Shown here: positions 7,630 through 8,522 of the stretch, in pieces | Position numbering within the stretch: position 1 is the first letter of the stretch | Layout: every line of letters starts with the position of its first letter | NCBI GenBank assembly: GCA_035292425.1 | Contig: DATDQD010000003.1 | Location: forward strand, 1 to 8,522 | Source of the DNA: SZUA-254 sp035292425 | Lineage (GTDB): Bacteria; Bacteroidota; Ignavibacteria; UBA10030; SZUA-254 | Length of the DNA stretch: 8,522 nt | Direction of reading: 5' to 3' | Position numbers and translations under genes: made by a program | Notes under the pieces: generated by a model | Database searches by the model: none | What the model saw: the letters and a program-made list of their open reading frames with translations, nothing else | Told to the model about the DNA's origin: nothing

Positions 7630-7657
7630 AATGTAACCGAATCCTGCGAAAAATCAA
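7630..7657 (-). promoter_or_regulatory. Possible promoter of the trehalose operon, giving a near-leaderless transcript
   Basis: On the minus strand TTGATT (7657-7652) and TACATT (7635-7630) are separated by 16 bp. Initiation 6-7 bases further would fall at or next to the GTG start at 7623, giving a leaderless mRNA, which agrees with the lack of a well-placed Shine-Dalgarno site before this gene. Matches to consensus are moderate. The TATAAT at 7733-7728 is an alternative -10 that would give a leader of about 100 bases. Confidence 0.35.
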
Positions 7658-7727
7658 GGGTCGGGAGGATGCCGTCGGTTGGTCCGGATATGGGGCGGAG
7701 AACCCCTCTTCCCTCACTCCGGATACG

Positions 7728-7735
7728 ATTATATT
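7728..7735. promoter_or_regulatory. AT-rich island with overlapping divergent -10-like boxes
   Basis: In a GC-rich gap, ATTATATT reads as TATAAT on the minus strand (7733-7728, a perfect -10 match) and TATATT on the plus strand (7730-7735). It lies in the 209-bp region between the divergent trehalose operon and comM. Neither direction has a convincing -35: on the minus strand ATGACT has a 19-bp spacer, and on the plus strand nothing is clear. If used rightwards, the comM leader would be about 90 bases. The rest of the region (7624-7832) shows no tRNA and no credible ORF. It does contain an 8-bp direct repeat, TCCGGATA, at 7683-7690 and 7718-7725. Confidence 0.3.
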
Positions 7736-7832
7736 ACCGTCCAATGGGAAGAAGTCATGCTCTCTCACCCTTTCCGATCGGACAGACCGGAACGACCGGG
7801 CCCACGCCTCGATGAATGATCCCGGGAGGAAG

Positions 7833-8522
7833 ATGTATTCCACCGTCTTGAGCGGAGCGACGGTGGGCATCAACGCCCGGATCATCCGGGTCGAAACGCA
7901 CATTGCGGCGACGATCAGCATGTTCAACGTCGTCGGCCTTCCGGACAGCGTCGTCCGGGAGAGCCGCGAACGTGTCTACGCGGCGATCAAGACGTCGGGG
8001 TTCAAGTTCCCGACCTGGCGGATCACCGTCAATCTCGCGCCGGCTGATATCCGGAAGGAGGGCGCGGCGCTCGACCTTCCGATCGCCGTGGGGATCCTGA
8101 CCGCGGTGGGAGAAACCGGCACGCCCCTCCTTGCCCGATACCTCCTCCTCGGTGAGCTTGCCCTGGATGGGAGGCTCCGGCGGGTCAACGGGATACTCCC
8201 GGTCGCGCTTGCTGCGCGCGATCATGCGCTGCAGGGAATCATCGTTCCCGAGGAAAACGCCGATGAGGCCTCCCTCGTGGAGGGCATCGACGTCCACCCG
8301 ATGGAGTCGCTCGCGCAGACGATGGGGTTCCTGCGGGGGGAAAACCACTCCGCCCCGTTCCGGCGCACGTCTTCTCCGCCGGTGAACCTGGGGGCCGACG
8401 GGAGCGAACCGGACTTTGCCGACGTCCGGGGACAGGAACACGCGAAGCGGGCCCTGGAGATCGCGGCGGCGGGTGGACATAATATTCTTATGGTCGGTCC
8501 TCCCGGCTCGGGTAAAACGATG
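7833..8522 (+). CDS. comM: ComM/YifB-type Mg-chelatase-like AAA+ ATPase (3' part beyond window)
   Basis: The first 230 codons are present and the frame runs off the right edge. The N-terminal Lon-protease-like ChlI domain shows VVGLPDSVVRESRERV (33-48), NLAPADIRKEG (67-77), DLPIAVGIL (81-89), LLLGELALDG (104-113) and RVNGILP (117-123). A linker leads to DFADVRGQEHAKRALE (194-209) and the Walker A loop GPPGSGKT (222-229); Walker B and the rest of the ATPase lie outside. In characterised bacteria ComM is a hexameric helicase that promotes branch migration of incoming DNA during natural transformation, but the family is also found widely in bacteria not known to be competent. The ATG at 7833 gives the family-typical MYSTVLSG opening. 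GGGAGGA sits only 2 bases before it, which is unusually close. An in-frame ATG at 7812 (adding 7 residues) has no ribosome site. It is divergent from the trehalose operon and probably functionally unrelated. Confidence 0.92.
   Translation, partial: MYSTVLSGATVGINARIIRVETHIAATISMFNVVGLPDSVVRESRERVYAAIKTSGFKFPTWRITVNLAPADIRKEGAALDLPIAVGILTAVGETGTPLLARYLLLGELALDGRLRRVNGILPVALAARDHALQGIIVPEENADEASLVEGIDVHPMESLAQTMGFLRGENHSAPFRRTSSPPVNLGADGSEPDFADVRGQEHAKRALEIAAAGGHNILMVGPPGSGKTM

Noticed and set aside
7075..7815. 246-codon plus-strand frame spanning the DUF5752-like gene and the divergent region
   Set aside because: Most of it is antisense to the DUF5752-like gene, whose NDFxxW and YxH motifs and operon position are convincing. 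The product shows no family features.
7628..7927. 99-codon minus-strand frame across the divergent intergenic region
   Set aside because: Its first third is antisense to the conserved start of comM, it has no ribosome site and no recognisable motif, and it would occupy the likely promoters.
1..8522. tRNA, rRNA, CRISPR array, insertion sequence or attachment site
   Set aside because: No regularly spaced repeats, transposase motifs, terminal inverted repeats or RNA-gene signatures were seen by reading both strands. The non-coding gaps are short (at most 209 bp).

Overview
The window is GC-rich, tightly packed bacterial-type DNA. It holds six protein genes: five read leftwards (minus strand) and one, cut by the right edge, reads rightwards. 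I found no tRNA, rRNA, CRISPR array or mobile element. The organism is most likely a Gram-negative-type bacterium. The window encodes both a Sec-exported and a Tat-exported protein. It has a GH92 mannosidase with accessory C-terminal domains, as is common in Bacteroidota and relatives, and a ComM/YifB ATPase with a bacterial-type N-terminus. The Bacteroidota/Chlorobiota/Ignavibacteria (FCB) neighbourhood is my best guess, but phylum-level confidence is low. One promoter looks sigma70-like and a Shine-Dalgarno site is used, which is not classical for Bacteroidota proper.

Right to left. At 7833-8522 (plus) is the first part of comM (yifB). A 209-bp divergent intergenic region (7624-7832) separates it from a three-gene minus-strand cluster: a DUF5752-like protein of unknown function (6964-7623), a TreT-type trehalose glycosyltransferring synthase (5757-6977) and a fused trehalose-6-phosphate synthase/phosphatase (3491-5746). 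The first two genes overlap by 14 bp and the next pair is 10 bp apart, so this is almost certainly one operon. It carries two different enzymatic routes to trehalose. TreT joins NDP-glucose to glucose directly. The fusion enzyme makes trehalose-6-phosphate and dephosphorylates it.

A 97-bp gap (3394-3490) contains a recognisable promoter, a perfect 7-bp inverted repeat centred on the expected transcription start, and a Shine-Dalgarno site that places the next gene's start at a TTG codon. That gene (421-3393) is an exported GH92 alpha-mannosidase with a chitobiase-C-terminal-like domain and an F5/8 type C (discoidin-like) domain. Nine bases after it begins a Tat-exported protein with a class I glutamine-amidotransferase-like fold (1-411), cut by the left edge and probably co-transcribed. 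The left half therefore looks like extracytoplasmic mannose-glycan degradation under its own control. The right half looks like cytoplasmic compatible-solute synthesis.

The most interesting points are the paired trehalose routes with the associated uncharacterised DUF5752-like protein, the internal duplication visible in that protein, and the operator-like dyad at the GH92 promoter.
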